A DNA stretch of 64,000 nt from Flammula alnicola (GCA_015499995.1 JADNRV010000124.1:62001-126000); one strand, 5' to 3'. Counted from the stretch's first letter, positions 21,142-34,028 are shown. Translations and numbers: made by a program. Notes: generated by a model not told the origin, from the sequence alone.

Positions 21142-24100
21142 TCAGCCGATGTGGGGTCGAGGAAAGGCCATTATGTGCTGCTTCCTCTGCGACTTGATAG
21201 GAAGTGGTATTTCGTCGTCTCTGTCCGAACCCGGACGTGTGAACGAGAAGTTTCTCTCCGAGGGCGTTGGCGTGGGCATTGTATAGATGCGAACCGGAGG
21301 GGGGTCTTTCGACGAACTGGAGCCGTTTTCACCCGGCCCGTAGGCCGCAGGCGAGAATTGCCTGTGTCCATTAGGATAAGCATAGCGGTGGCGACCATGT
21401 CGTCCGTTCTCGAGAGGTTCTCCGCCAGGAGGAGCCGACATATGTTGCCCACCGTCAGCTTGTTCGGGATGTGATGAGGATGAACGATAGCGGCCACCGC
21501 TGGAGCTAACGCTGTTCGTCTGAATGGCGTCGTTGTGACGATTTTGCGACTCGAGGTACGAGAGTCTCCTTCGGAGGGCGTCGACTTCTGCGGAGTGCAG
21601 CTCCCGCATCGCTTGCATCTCCTCCTTCTCCCTCTGCTCCCTGGCTCGCGCCTCCTCTTTCATGCCTCTAAGTTCCTCGAGAAGAGAGGCCACGACGCCG
21701 AACGAATCTGGTGAGTGTGAGAGCGATGGCGACAGCTGGTTGGGTGCGTCGGAGCCGGACACTGAGCCCTCTTTAGCCTTCCCTTTGACCATGTTCTGCA
21801 TCACGGAGACCATCTTCACCGACACAAGGTTGTCCACGAGGAGCGAGAGGTTGGAGGTCATCATGTGCGTCCGAGGGTCCATAGACTCTTCCTTCAGGAG
21901 AGATGAAACGGCGTTCATCGTCATATCCGTGTCTGGCTCCGAGGAAGAATTATTGTCGATAGTTTGCATCTCCACATGCAGGCTGCTGACGGACGGCGTT
22001 CCTGTCGGTGCTTGAGTCTGCTTTTCCTCGCTTTCGAGGCCGAGACGTCCCTGCTGCCTTGACTCTTCCTCGGTCTGCACGGAGGTTTCGCCGAATGCAC
22101 GCTTTGAGACCCCGACCTCCATAGCGCTCGCGGCCGCCACCGACGACCCAGCATTTCCCATCACTACATCCGTATCCGCATCGGCTCTTTGGTCGGTGAG
22201 GAAATCCTGGGAAACTGCGGATGGATGACAATCCACAGCCTCGTCCCTCAGCAGCTTCTCGTCGCGGTTTCGCCCGAGCTCACGCTGCTCCCTAGTCTCC
22301 TTCTCCAGGCTCTGCAGCCGCTTAACGATCCCCACGAGCTCCTCCTTGACGGAGGAGAAGCGACTTTCAAAGTCAAAATCGCGGAAGCCGCCCTCCAGGG
22401 CACGTTGATCACCCTCGGTATTGGAACTCGTATTCCAGGCCCCACCCGCCGCTGACGACGTACTCGGAAGCTTATTTTGCAGCACCTGTTTAGCGTCGAC
22501 CAAGTTGACGAGCAGCTCGAGTGCCTTGGCGTTGAGAATGTGTTGCGGAATAGTGTACTGTGCATCCACGTCCGAAGGGCCAGAGGGCTTTGCGGCAGCA
22601 CGTGCAGAGGAGAGCGACGATGAAGACGAGGACGGGGCTGGGAGCCATCTTTTAGCCGGGGCCTTCGGCGCAGAATTCCTGGCCTGTTGTTGAATTATAA
22701 CTTTAGGACTAGAAGCGCTCGCAGTCTTTTTTGGATCGCGATACTTCACACGAATGGTGGAGGTGCTAGCAGACTGCGACCCCTTTGCTTGTCTGGTCCT
22801 CAGCGAAACCGTCCTTGAAGGCCCGGCTGCCGCTGGCGTAGACCCATCGCCCTCTGCATCACTGGGTGTCTTGTCACTCGTAGCAGCGCTGACCCGAGAG
22901 GGTAAAGTGCCGCGACGGTTTGCACCAATCCCAGACGCCCTTGGAGCGGCCCTAGTCGCCATCCTCGTACTCATTCCACGAGTGAATTTGGAAGGGCTCG
23001 TAGTTAGTGGTGGTGCGGAGGTAGAGGGTTCCGGGGGCACAGCAGGGAGTACGGCTGGAGTAACTTCTGACTGCGAAATGTGAAGAGTAAGCATTGTGAT
23101 AAAGATGGAGAGTGGAGACAGAACGAATTACCTGTTGAATGGTAGAGCCATCGACAGCAGGGGTAGCAGCCAACTGGGATGCTGTTGCTACATCCGCCTC
23201 AGCGGAGCGAGCATTTTCATCGAAAGTGGTGAAGATTTCTGCGGTGCTAACGGACGCTGCAGCTTCCACGGTGGCCTGCGGGACATTGTCAGAGGTTGAG
23301 GCCTGTGGTGTAGAAGTCGGTGGAAGTATATTAGACGTCATACGTTCCGGTGATGTGACGGGGAGCGGGATTGTAGAGGAAGAATCATGCGGGACTTGGG
23401 AGTTCGCGACAGAGGGAGAGGCTGCCCAAACTGGATTGCGGGCCATCGCAGCCAACGTCCGAGTCAGGGGATAGAGATGGTTTTGTCGGTAGCGGGAATA
23501 GCTTTCCTCGGTAGCAGCTTCAATCCTGGATCGCTTTGATTCCCTTTCCACCTCGTCTTCGTCTACCGGGAATTCTCGTGGTCTCTTCGCTTGGGCAGCT
23601 TCGGTTGTATCAGGCTGAACGGACAGATCATCACCATCTGCGACGATTTCTCCTTCAGCGTCGGCGTCACTTGATTCTTCTTCCTCCATATCGTAGTCGG
23701 TGAGGTCGGAGGAGGAACTATACGCCTGTGGCTCCTCGGTGGTGATGTGAGAGAGAGGCTGATCCTTGACCATCCAAATACCGTCCTCGCCCTTCCTCAG
23801 GTTTTTCCTGAACTGTTCGATCGTAATGCCGTTCGTTACTTCCTCGTCTGTCATTTTTACACCGTTCAACCCCCTTAAACACCATCGTTTCCAATCTAAG
23901 TAAAAAAAAATTAGTAGCGCCCTGTTTGTGGGAGTGGCACGACATACCGTGCTTCAGTACGTCTCTGTCGTACTCTTTTGGCCCGTGCGTAGTCAGAAAA
24001 CCTTTTCCGCTTTCTGGGTCGTTACGAGGCCAGTGTTTGTAGAACCTCGCCAATAGCCTGTCGAACATGACACATCGCCATCCTTTCTCCATGCCGCCCC

Positions 24101-24554
24101 GTGAGGCCTTCGCCTGTGCCCGCCGAAAGAGGTTTTCACATAGGCGCGAAAGGTGCAATACGTTGGCCCGCTCCGCCTTCCAGGTGCGCTCGTTCGTAAT
24201 TTTGGTGAGAGTTATCTCCCATCGGTACTTCGCGACGAACATCAAGGGCAGGCGATACCCATGAGGGAGTGTAACGATGTCCCCAGACTGAAGCTGGATC
24301 CAAACGAACGGCGCGGACGGATTGTACTCTCGCTGAGGTATAGAGAACGACTTGTCCCATAGATGCGTGAGCAGCGCGTCATGGCTCCATTTCTTGACGG
24401 AGCGTGCTGTGTATGCCCAGTCGAGGTCGCCGTTCTTGTCCCTCGACCACTGTTCGGGATCTGCTGGAGTGGAAGAGTCCAGCCCCAGCATAGAGGCGAC
24501 CTCATCGTCCTCAAATTCATCTGCCAGCGCTTTCGCCTTGGCCTTGGACGACAT
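21142..24554 (-). CDS. large orphan protein, 1,099 aa, disordered with coiled coils
   Basis: Exons 24554-23948, 23895-23132 and 23070-21142 join in phase (3,300 nt). I do not recognise the family. Residues 1-220 are the only globular-looking part: SMLGLDSS, DLDWAYTARSVKKWSHDALL, then an aromatic/charged region with ITNERTWKAERANVLHL, RLLARFYKHWPRND and HDWKRWCLRGLNG. Residues about 240-690 are acidic then Ser/Thr/Pro/Ala-rich, with possible basic nuclear signals (KRPREFPVDEDEVERESKRSR). Two coiled coils follow at about 695-740 and 920-970 (LLEELRGMKEEARAREQREK). The C-terminus is Ser/Pro/Gly-rich. Composition fits a nuclear or scaffold protein; no enzymatic motif is visible. Long antisense frames here are shadows. 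Confidence 0.8.
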
Positions 24555-25357
24555 TTACAGTGAAAAAGGGAGAGTGAAAGACAGAAAAACAAAAGAAAAC
24601 GAAATTCTGTTCGTGTTCATTGGACAAGCCGGCCTTCCACTCATAACATTGACAAATACAAGCACAGCACGGAACTTTTTACGCATTTACCCTCCCTTTT
24701 TCTTCCGCCGACCTCCGTTGAACCTACACTGTCAAAAAAAATCATGCTTTGTTAATTGAGTAATGCCTCTGAAGTTGCTTTACCCGTAGCAAATTTTATG
24801 TCCATCATCTGGATGACTTATCAAGCTCAAGCTTGAACTTATCCGGGACAACTTTCTACACCATGATCAATTTCGCAGGGGAGTCGTGTGTCTCGTCTAT
24901 TATTATAATGATTGTGCGTGCTAAAAATCCATTGTTTTCCGTGCGATGCACATTCAGGTTCTCTATTTCAATCGCCCTGTGGTGAATCAATTCAGCTGAG
25001 CTCGATTCTTTCAATGGTACCTTCCCTTGTGCCTCGGTGCGCTAGAATTCGCCGAAATTCAAACTACTTAATTCTCCCTGAAGATAGAAGTTCCGATTTT
25101 CCAGAAATTTTGAGAAGCTCCTTTCTAGATTTTCTACCGAACGATGTTGGAACAATGATACTGCCCATGGGTACTACGTAGGGTAGATAAGATAAGATTG
25201 ATTTGAGTCCACGTGACCTTACATCATCATATTGTTCCCGTGGTGTCACTGTCAACCCCTTTAACAGCGTCTCGACCGTTGGAATCCCCCAGAAGCCACA
25301 CCCTCGCTGTCTCCGTAACCAGCGACGAAGCAAAATCGACCTCCCAGCCAAGTCCCA
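24555..25357. other. divergent intergenic region
   Basis: Lies between the start of the orphan gene and the start of the next plus-strand gene, so it should hold both promoters. No definite elements identified. Confidence 0.4.
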
Positions 25358-25735
25358 ATGTTTCGTACACCTCAAATTCGCTCAGTGCTCAGCACCAGCC
25401 GCATCACTCGACTCACAGGCCAACGAAACATACCAAAGAGCCCGATACACACCACGGCTTCGTTGTTGAGCGGCAAACATAGCGCCGACAGCTACTCGAA
25501 GGAGGTGGATTGTACCCCGCCTGAAGATACCACCGTCTATCGCATCGACCCCGAGTCAGACCTTGTGCAGAAGCCCTACGAGCCACCTTCGGGCGAGTGG
25601 AGTCGTGCGGGAGTTCGAACGGATGAGTATCGGCATGTCGAAGGCGCAAAGCAGCCTTATGCGCCTCAGGGAGGAGACAAAGGAGGATACGGAGCACGTA
25701 AGAGCGGGGCCGATAAGGGTCGTGTGGCAGAATGA
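25358..25735 (+). CDS. small protein with mitochondrial-type presequence, 125 aa
   Basis: Single exon. The N-terminus (MFRTPQIRSVLSTSRITRLT) is rich in Arg, Ser and Thr without acids for over 20 residues, typical of a matrix-targeting presequence. The rest is polar and Gly/Pro-rich (ADSYSKEVDCTPPEDTTVYR, KPYEPPSGEWSRAG), without membrane segments. I recall fungal conserved hypotheticals of this style but no function. An intron near the end cannot be excluded. Confidence 0.6.
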   Translation: MFRTPQIRSVLSTSRITRLTGQRNIPKSPIHTTASLLSGKHSADSYSKEVDCTPPEDTTVYRIDPESDLVQKPYEPPSGEWSRAGVRTDEYRHVEGAKQPYAPQGGDKGGYGARKSGADKGRVAE

Positions 25736-27302
25736 GCGTTCGTTTGTGTCAGGTACGTGTCAATGTTGCAGTGATTCACACTCGCTGACGGTCGGCGTAC
25801 GTAGTGTAAAGTCCACTTGTATTATCAATAAGGGTCGTAAGGACGAATTGTAACATTAAAAGCTCGATGAATGTTCGGATGTACTCAGTGTGTCTCCTTC
25901 GATCTGGAATGCGACATTCAGAAAACAATCCTCATGCCTGAATGCATTGAGGTTACTCTTGACCACATTCTATCTTCACGTCGGTCTCCCTCGAAGGACT
26001 CGCTGTCCTGCATGCTCTCAAATGTACTGCTTTCTGGACCTCCGTCGAGTTCATGCCTAGACTTGTTCCGCCCTTTAAATACCCACGTGCACATGGTACG
26101 TCTGCGGCCAAGGTCTGCGGCCAAGGTTAGAGCTCCGAGTCTTGCAGAGCGACAGCGGCGACGATTATCGACAAGGGGACTTAATTTCACTTCCGCGACG
26201 TGTGTCAGGAGGTGAGTTCTTGGCGCGTATTTAAACACAATAATCTTCGTTCCACCATTCCAGTGCCACGGGATGCAGATTTACACGACTTAATGAACTT
26301 TAGGACGCAAATGGATTTCTAAACATCTCGATGTGACCATTGTGATTAACATCGGCCAGGATAGACCTGAACTTAACAGAGTTCTGCAGATCTCATATAG
26401 AAACGAGAGCCTTCAAATGCCATCCAACATTTCAAAGTTATTTCTAACTGAATATTCCCCAGGCAGGAAGGCGATCGCGAAACGTTGGGGTAATTGGGGT
26501 AACACGAAATTCAGATATGGCGTTTAATAACCTACTGAGAACTTAGAAGAACCTGAATGTGTTATCTACATGGGTGGCGTCGTCAGATCTGGTCGGTCCA
26601 TGATTGTTCGACTGCGCAATCCCGTCTCCGCTAATCACTAAAAAGGATCACAGACAGTTTAGCGAACTGAATTGCTGTTATCAAGGTAACACGGAGCTTC
26701 AAACGAAGAACCGTACAGAGGTGATCTTGGTCCAGATTAAATCGTTCATCTACAGCAGAAAACTGTATCTCCGGCGAGGACCATACGAGCGACATAAGTT
26801 TAGTTCATCGCTATCATCAGCTGGATTAGATTCACAGATAAATCGATAAAGAGTGGTCACACGACTTGTGGTGCTTATATCTGACGTCCACGCGAGGATG
26901 GCTTCCCATACATATCCAATGCCAATTTTTGCTTGGGAATTTATACTATTTGACCGACCTTTTACGCACCTGAACTGGATGATGAAGAAAGAGGAAGGTA
27001 GAGCAACTTGTCAGTACATATTCATCCATGGTTCTATCAAGACGACTTCGTACGTTAAGCGCTTGAGCAGTCCAAAGTCGGGAAAATCGGCCCTCCTGTG
27101 CATACGACGCACGTTCGTCAAATGCCACGGGGCGCTTATCATCAATCTGTCAATGCTGTGCTTGACAAAGCACTATTAAGACCATGGAAGCGAAATTCCC
27201 GCCGGCCTACTGCATCGTCATTCGGACTCACGCTCGCAGTGCACTCCAACACGCATTGTCGCACACAAAGGCTTCTCTTCCATCGTCTATCCCTGCGTGG
27301 TT
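25736..27302. other. intergenic, no gene recognised
   Basis: 1.5 kb with only short open frames. A 13-bp direct repeat (GTCTGCGGCCAAG twice) lies near 26099-26124. No transposon ends seen. Confidence 0.4.
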
Positions 27303-27872
27303 ATGGCTGCACCAAGATATCCAACGAGGCAATTCCTCGCCGGGGATTTTATTATATCCGCCGGAAGCATCCTTTTTCGCCGCAACGCATCCTCTAACAA
27401 ACTCGAAGTCTGCGTCTTGCATCAACTCATCAAGGACGAATGGCTCCTTCCGAAAGGTCGCAAAGACAGAGGGGAGACGGTGGAACAAGCCGCCGTTCGA
27501 GAGACCTACGAAGAAACGGGATATGCATGCCGCCTTTGGCCGCAGCGTATGCCCACGCGAGCACCTGCACCTGGGGTGTGCGACGTGCATGCCACGGAGG
27601 TGGTGGACGGCCTGGTTGAGCCGGTTTCGGTTACCATTCGCGAGCTAGGAAAAGGAAAGATGAAGATGATCTTCTGGTACATATCATTGGTGGAGGACGG
27701 CGTGGAGAAAGTGGAAGACTCACAGATGGAGAATGAACACTTCGACTCCAAATTTCTAGAGGCGAAGGCTGCTGTTGCGCGTCTCACGTTCCAAAGTGAC
27801 CGGGATGTCGTGAAGCAAGCGTTAGACATTGTCGAGGCAAAGGGGAGCATTTGGGTCAGAAAATGCCAGTGA
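27303..27872 (+). CDS. Nudix hydrolase, 189 aa
   Basis: Single exon. A complete Nudix box (G-x5-E-x7-REUxEExGU) is present as GRKDRGETVEQAAV followed by RETYEETGY, at residues about 57-79. It follows the usual beta-sheet entry (FIISAGSILFRR, LEVCVLHQ, EWLLPKGR). The LPKGRKDRGE context resembles the diadenosine / diphosphoinositol polyphosphate phosphohydrolase group, hydrolysing X-linked nucleoside diphosphates or inositol pyrophosphates in the cytosol or nucleus; exact substrate is inference. The C-terminal half has KMIFWYISLVED and an Ala-rich helix. The ATG at 27303 (MAAPRYPTRQF) is preferred. Confidence 0.85.
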   Translation: MAAPRYPTRQFLAGDFIISAGSILFRRNASSNKLEVCVLHQLIKDEWLLPKGRKDRGETVEQAAVRETYEETGYACRLWPQRMPTRAPAPGVCDVHATEVVDGLVEPVSVTIRELGKGKMKMIFWYISLVEDGVEKVEDSQMENEHFDSKFLEAKAAVARLTFQSDRDVVKQALDIVEAKGSIWVRKCQ

Positions 27873-28229
27873 GTGGGACAGGGGGTGGGCAATACAGTGG
27901 GAGACTGAGTGGTACGGAGAAGTCTTTATTTTAATTATGCTGGGTCTATTGTAGGAGGAATTGGATCTATAATTCTATAATTTCGGGCGTCAGAGGGAGG
28001 CAGGAGACCAAGGTAAACAAATACTTCCGTTTCCCCACTTACGAGTCCTGTTCCTATCGGAGCAAAAGGCCTTTGTAAGCCAGAGTTTCTGCACTCAAGA
28101 AATGGAAATCGTCCACTCGTCTTTGGAAACGGAAGATTGGATAGATTAAAACACTTGTACAGAATCGAACCTCCGCGCATCGGTAGGAGTTTAGAAATGG
28201 AGGATTGATTAATTGGACCAAAAATCTAT

Positions 28230-29510
28230 CAGCTACTGGACAGTGGAGGGTACCGGATCTAAGACAAACACTCTCCAAGGCGGATTCGGGGTTTCAATCC
28301 TCCCTTTTTCAGTTCCAGGAAACGAACTATGTTACGCGGGGGGATACGAGAGCGGGGTCGTGTTCTTGGAAATTTCCAATCTTGATGTGGTTCAGGCAAC
28401 GCATAACGCAAAAATTTCCTCCCGATCGAGCCTCAATCATGTCGGCAGATTTGGTATCGTTAATGATAGTCCGGACTTCGGTCCAGTCAACCTTAAGTTT
28501 TTTGAGATGCGGACAAAGAATAAATTTGCCGCCCTGTGTATCCCAAGGCGCCAACGCCTCGATCATGATATCCGTGCATACAGGAAACAACCATGCTCCG
28601 TTTTGGGGTCCGATTGGATGTCAAGCATCGCCAAGGATGGCATCTGGGTAAAACAATCGAGCAGATCCGTGTCGTCGAAGTCAGAGCATGCATCCTGGGT
28701 AAAAGAACGAATAGAGCAACAAGAGCGATATAAAATACCGAAAAAGATTCTTGTGCCCAATAGCGGTCGCCCTGGAAACGTATGGTCGCGAGAGATGGTG
28801 CTTGAATGATGTCCAGGAACTTTGTCAAGGGCGGAGGGACGTCAAAGTATTCCTTCATGTCTAGTGTTTCGAGGGTGGGAAGAATGACTTCGTCCGGCAT
28901 AGGATAAAATATCGAGTGGAGCTGGGCATAGGCGAGATTTTGAGTGCAGGCGAGGATCCTAAAAAAATAGTCCCCAGAGATTCCATAGGTGATGGTAAAC
29001 TTTGTCAGTTAATGAAAGGGGAATTGGAGTTGTCCTTGCATAACATCGACGTTGAGCATGTCATCCAGATGCTCGTCTTGTAGTTTCAGAGCTTGCGTCC
29101 AGATCCTCGAAATATTTCTATTAGAACAGATGTCCGGCGAGAGTTTTAAGATCGACAGCAATGGCGCGCCTGACCCGCTGACCGTAAACAAAATGTCGAG
29201 ATCTTCCTTATGAATGCATCGCGGATCGAGGGTAAGGCTAAAGATTTTCGAAGACCTCGTGTATAGCAGGAGGCCACGAGTTGTCGTACGTCCCAATGGC
29301 AGTCAAAGCGTCTACAAGAGGTAAACTCCCAGAACGTGCAAGGTTCAACTCGAGGAGCTCCTTCTTTGGGCTGACGATCCATCTTTCAGTCGGATACGGA
29401 CGTTGATATGCCGCCAAAGTTCTGGAGCACCCACAGCCATCTCCGTCTAACTCGAGCAGATCTGAGAGAATAAGAGAGGACCTTCGGTCTTTTTTAGCGG
29501 TCAAATTTCA
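28230..29510 (-). pseudogene. decayed F-box/LRR-type gene
   Basis: Pieces on the minus strand look like an agaricomycete F-box protein: GAPELWRHINVRIRLKDG (post-F-box region, near 29440), LPLVDALTAIGTYDNSWPPA, SLTLDPRCIHKEDLDILF, LLSILKLSPD, and LPTLETLDMKEYFDVPPPL near 28860. They lie in different frames. The break near 29240, between IHEVFENL and SLTLDP, is a one-base shift into a TAG. No N-terminal F-box core remains. Introns could explain some switches but not all. It lies tail-out next to an intact F-box gene on the other strand. Confidence 0.55.
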
Positions 29511-29869
29511 AGTTTTCTGCAGTGAAGTCACACTTCGAAGATAAGCCTCCAGACGTCGGGCGGAACCCTGGGGATAACCGAGTTGTTTTGATGTTGAGGC
29601 CTGAGGGGTTGTCATTCTCGTCTGAGTTTTATACCTCGCGATGGATGGTGATAATCATAGAAAGGATGGGGACAGCTTGCATCAGACTATCAGTCGGAGA
29701 AGCTTGGAGTAGATGAGGTTCGGATTTAATATTTAATATTGTTGTTCGTAGAGATTGTTGCCAAATAGCCGATAATTCCGAAGCCATTGGCGGCCCGTGA
29801 GAATGCCTTCGTAGGCGGTTTACCTACCAGCAGGGACGGCGATGCAAAGCTATTCTCTACTCTCACGAC

Positions 29870-31447
29870 ATGGAACTTTTGCCTGCAGAACTATGGGGCC
29901 ACATCTGCGGCTTTCTAGGACCCCCTGACCTTGCCAACTTAGCGCTGACCTCATCATCATATCTCGCTCCTGCCCGATGGTACTTGTATACAAAAATCAT
30001 GTTGCGCAGCGATTCCCCAACCCGGACAGATACTTTTCGACTTTTACTCAATAATCCGCCATTGGCGAGGAGAACAGTTTCTCTATCGATCGAGACCGCT
30101 AAGGGCTGGCAACCCGAACATTCATTCCCCAGTCACACGTGGATCGACATGAACATATTCAAGGACATGGATCGACTATGCACTGTCAAGTTTAGACGCC
30201 TGCCGTGTGCCATCAGCAATGACGCTACAGCAGGCGAGTTTTTGGATCTTCTCGGGGCCATTTATCGAGATTGTAGGGGCTTGACGGAAGTTTCAATATG
30301 GGGATTTGTATGGCCGGCATTGCCGGTAGACTGGTTCCTGAGGCCAGCAGACATATACCAATATGCCGTCCGTCCAAATTTACAAAAAGTGAAGTACCAT
30401 GCCCACTATTCTTCCGGTAACAAATTCCGTCATTTAATTAATTAATTGATGGGCGCTAAAAGAAGTCACAGACATGAATTGGACCTTTCTCATTTCCGCA
30501 CTTTTCACTCCATCGATATCACTCGAATATCTCGACCTGTTCATTGGACACCACGCATCGCATTTCAACGTCCTTAGCTCATTGTCCTTTCCACGGCTTA
30601 GGACCTTATACATCCGAGGTGTACCTCGGGAAGCCATGACAGCATTCACTCTCTTCCTGGTCACCCATCCATCCATTCGATATTTGTTCCTCCTCGACGT
30701 GGATCCCTTCCTGAGCACAGAAAAAATGAAGATCAATATGCTGCCCGACCTTCATACCATCTCGGGAACACCTGGTCTGCTAACACGACTCGCTGCGAAA
30801 TGCGACAGTCTCAAATATATTCGATGCCTTGTGCTGGATTTTAACGGAGTCGTAGACTACGTCCGCAACACGGAAATCCTGCTTTCGACCACGCGCGGGT
30901 TTCCAAATCTGAAGCACTGCGCCGTTTCTCGCATTATCACAGCCGCGACCACAGCTCAAATTATGAGCCTGTTCGGTGGCATCTCAATTGAGCTGGAGTG
31001 TTGGACTGGCGGTTTCTACTACCGCGAAGTGAAGCAACTCGTAAGTCTGATTACGTCCACGTCATTTCCGCGCAGGGCTAACAAGGAGTCTGGGACGAGC
31101 AGAAGGCCATTTCGCAAGTTCTCGCGCTATTTCCAACGTTATCACGGCTCGACATCTGTGAATGGACGTACCCCACCACACCGATGAATAGGGATCAATA
31201 CGAGGCATTGCGAGACATGGCTTCTACAACTCGCTCGCTCAGGAAGATTTCGCTGTATATGCCGCATCTCCGTACCAACGAGATCTCATCCGTCTTGCGG
31301 ATTGACAGAAACAACCGATTCGGCCAGGATGTGAATCTCGCGAGGACATATCATTGTATAGAGGGTGGACCATATCTCCAGGATCGCAGGTGCATTGATT
31401 TTTGTTCGGTTCATTGGCAGGATGAGCTCTTATTACAAGAATCATGA
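29870..31447 (+). CDS. F-box protein, intact, 489 aa
   Basis: Exons 29870-30416, 30463-31040 and 31103-31447; 1,470 nt, phases consistent (GTAACA and GTAAGT donors; the last acceptor could be three bases earlier). The F-box begins at residue 1: MELLPAELWGHICGFLGPPD, LANLALTSSSYLAPARWYLY. The C-terminal part has LRR-like strands (LEYLDLFIGHHA, FPRLRTLYIRG, FPTLSRLDICEW). It probably acts as an SCF ubiquitin-ligase adaptor; the substrate is unknown. Its promoter lies between it and the decayed F-box gene on the opposite strand. Confidence 0.8.
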
Positions 31448-32279
31448 TGAATATAATGACCCTTATCATGCATTATTAATGCATTATTATTGGTCGACAA
31501 TGTGCCATATCCTTCTTTGCAGTCCGAATAGCGCCAGACGAATCCCAGCCGTTTTCTCTTCGTGACGTCGTCTATCGTCATACCTCTGGCTGCACGCAAC
31601 CGCGGCGGTCCAGTCTTATCACTCTCGGGATGCAGATTCCCCGAAAGTTGTCGAGGAAAGCGCCGTATGTTAAACTTATAGGCATGGGGTCTGGGCCGCA
31701 TGATGTGCCATGTCGCGTCGGCCTGCCACATATCTGTCTCGCCTGGTATACCGACCGATTCATACGAGTCACAGGAATGACCTAACCGCTCTGCAGGGAT
31801 ATGGGACCAGATGAGACGTTGTTTCTGGATAAGGTCTGTCCCCTTGACGCTTGGAGGTAAGCATTTTGTTATTGAGAGACCAATCTGCGCTGGTGGCGGC
31901 TTGCGACCTGTTCGAAGTCCGAAGTCTGAACTGGCCACGGCCGCGGCTGTGAGTGCTGGTGAGCTTTTGAACCCGTGTCGGCTTGGACATCGCAGCTTTT
32001 ACGGCTTCAGGTACCAATGCATGCCGAGTGCGGCACATCATTTATCTGACCTTGGATTGCGACCTCGTTGCGAGTATTAATTACTATGCAAGGAGTGAAT
32101 TGCGAATATAATAGACCTGAAACTTGAATGACTGGTGTGTTGTGCTGTATCGTTCAAATTTCATTAATCATTGCTGAAACCCCCCGAATAAGGAGCACGG
32201 CTCCGAAATAATTTGCCACGGTCTCCATTGAAGCCAAATTGAAGCAATGTAAGCACTTGCCACCGTACCACAACAAACG
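31448..32279. other. intergenic, no supported gene
   Basis: A 175-codon open frame runs antisense through 31411-31938 but has no recognisable motif and overlaps the 3' end of the F-box gene, so it is not called. Confidence 0.4.
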
Positions 32280-34028
32280 ATGACGGCTGCACCAACAACA
32301 GCTACTGCCTCCACGACTGTTAAAACTGTTGATTTTGCCCCATTTCTAGATGGATCTGACAGGCAAGGCGTTGCGGACGCCATCCTGGAATCATTTAAGT
32401 CGATCGGATTCGTATATTTGACAAACCATGGTCTACCGCAAGACAAGATAGCCTCCATGTTTGAATGGGTGCGATTCCTCGCTCTCTCCCTCTCACGACT
32501 TTTTTCATGAAAGCTCACGAAATATATTGATCCAAAATGTTTCAGTCGAAGCAATTGTTTGCACTACCCATGGAAATCAAGCAGCTAGCGCCGCATCCGG
32601 AATCAGGTGCACATCACAGAGGTTCGTTCTGGTTCGTTCTCGCCTATCACCCTGGTTCGAATTTGAGATGATTTTCAGGGTATTCTGCTCCTGGAAGAGA
32701 AAAGGTTCAGAAGCGTACACATGCCGGAAATGATACGACCGAAGAACGTCCAGAAGTACAGCGTGATATCAAAGAGAATTTTGAGGTTGGACGCGAAGAT
32801 TATGAGGAAATGCCGAATATATGGTATCCCGATGGTATTCTTCCCGGTTTCAAGGAGGCCTGTCTAGATTTCTACTGGGTGCGCATAGGAGATTCCCGTT
32901 CTATTGACCAGATTCTGATCGTGCGATGTATAGACCTGTAATGAAATGGAAAAAGGGATCTTGAAAGCCCTTGCTCTCGGGTTCAATCTGCCTGAAGATT
33001 ACTTTGCAGCCTTCCACTCCAATTCCGAAAATCAACTGCGATTGCTACATTACCCAAGGTGCGCACGTTCTACGGGAATGCTCCGATAGAGTCCGATGTT
33101 AAGGGATAATTTCTTCAGTATCCCTGCATCAGTCTTGGAAGATAAAGAAGCCTCACGAATTCCAAGTCACTCTGACTATGGCTCGATAACGGTCGGCGAA
33201 ATGTCGCATTGGACTAGCTATGGCAGCCCTTACTTACACGGCCTTTCGAGCAGATACTCTTTCAAGATGACGTGGGTGGCTTGGAGGTGGAAGATCCTAA
33301 TAGCCCTGGAAACTATATTGTAGGTGCTCCTTCAGTCAATTTCATTTCAATTTCTCCCAGCTTACGATTTCAAGCCCGTTCCGCCAGTACCGGGATCCAT
33401 TGTTGTTAATGCTGCTGATTTTCTCATGAGATGTACGACAAGTTCACTGTCCAGTCATGATACTATACTGAGTTTCCTCCGTCTGAATAGGGTCGAATGA
33501 TACGATAAAAAGCACCGTACATCGCGTACGTACCCCGCCATATATAGAAACTGATAGCGGGAAGATGATACCATCGCGCTATTCAATTCCATATGTAAGT
33601 TGGGTTCATGAAGATCATCTGCAGTCGGGAGTTACTTACTCACGCGAACCACAGTTTTGCGGAGCCGTAAGCGAAAATCAATCATTGCAACCAATCGTTC
33701 CTTATGTTCTCGCACTCAGGATTCGTCAGTCGTCGTAGACTGTATCCCTGGCACCTGGTCTGCAGATCGCCCAAAGCGCTATTCGCCGACATCTGTCCGT
33801 TCCTCAATTTCCTGGCATCCCATGATAACATCTGACACAGTCAATCTTTCAACAGGCGGGAGAATATATCACGTCCCGGTTGGTTGCCAACTACAAATGA
33901 AGGGTCGAAGACAGGAGCTCGCATCCAATGGTATGCTTGCAGTTCGCTCCTTCGTTGCTCGATATGCTAAACTCTCATGGCGTTGGGCTGTGCGATATAT
34001 CAGTGGTTTCGAACTCCTCACCCACTAA
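32280..34028 (+). CDS. 2-oxoglutarate/Fe(II)-dependent dioxygenase (isopenicillin N synthase-like fold)
   Basis: Ten exons: 32280-32468, 32546-32621, 32679-32878, 32934-33058, 33119-33191, 33254-33319, 33375-33432, 33491-33594, 33655-33666 and 33720-34028 (1,212 nt, 403 aa). N-terminal non-heme dioxygenase part: VDFAPFLDG, SFKSIGFVYLTNHGL. Fe(II) ligands: the HxD in SRIPSHSDYGSIT and the distal His in KSTVHRVRTPP; the 2OG-binding R-x-S in PSRYSIPYFCG. Such cytosolic enzymes oxidise small molecules, often in secondary metabolism or xenobiotic turnover; the substrate is unknown. Exon nine is only 12 nt. After DCIPGTWSADRPKRYSPTSV the frame runs about 65 residues longer than the family usually does, so a late intron or frameshift may be missed. 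Confidence 0.85.

Noticed and set aside
31411..31938. 175-codon minus-strand frame
   Set aside because: Overlaps the end of the F-box gene and lacks motifs; no upstream or downstream exons fit.
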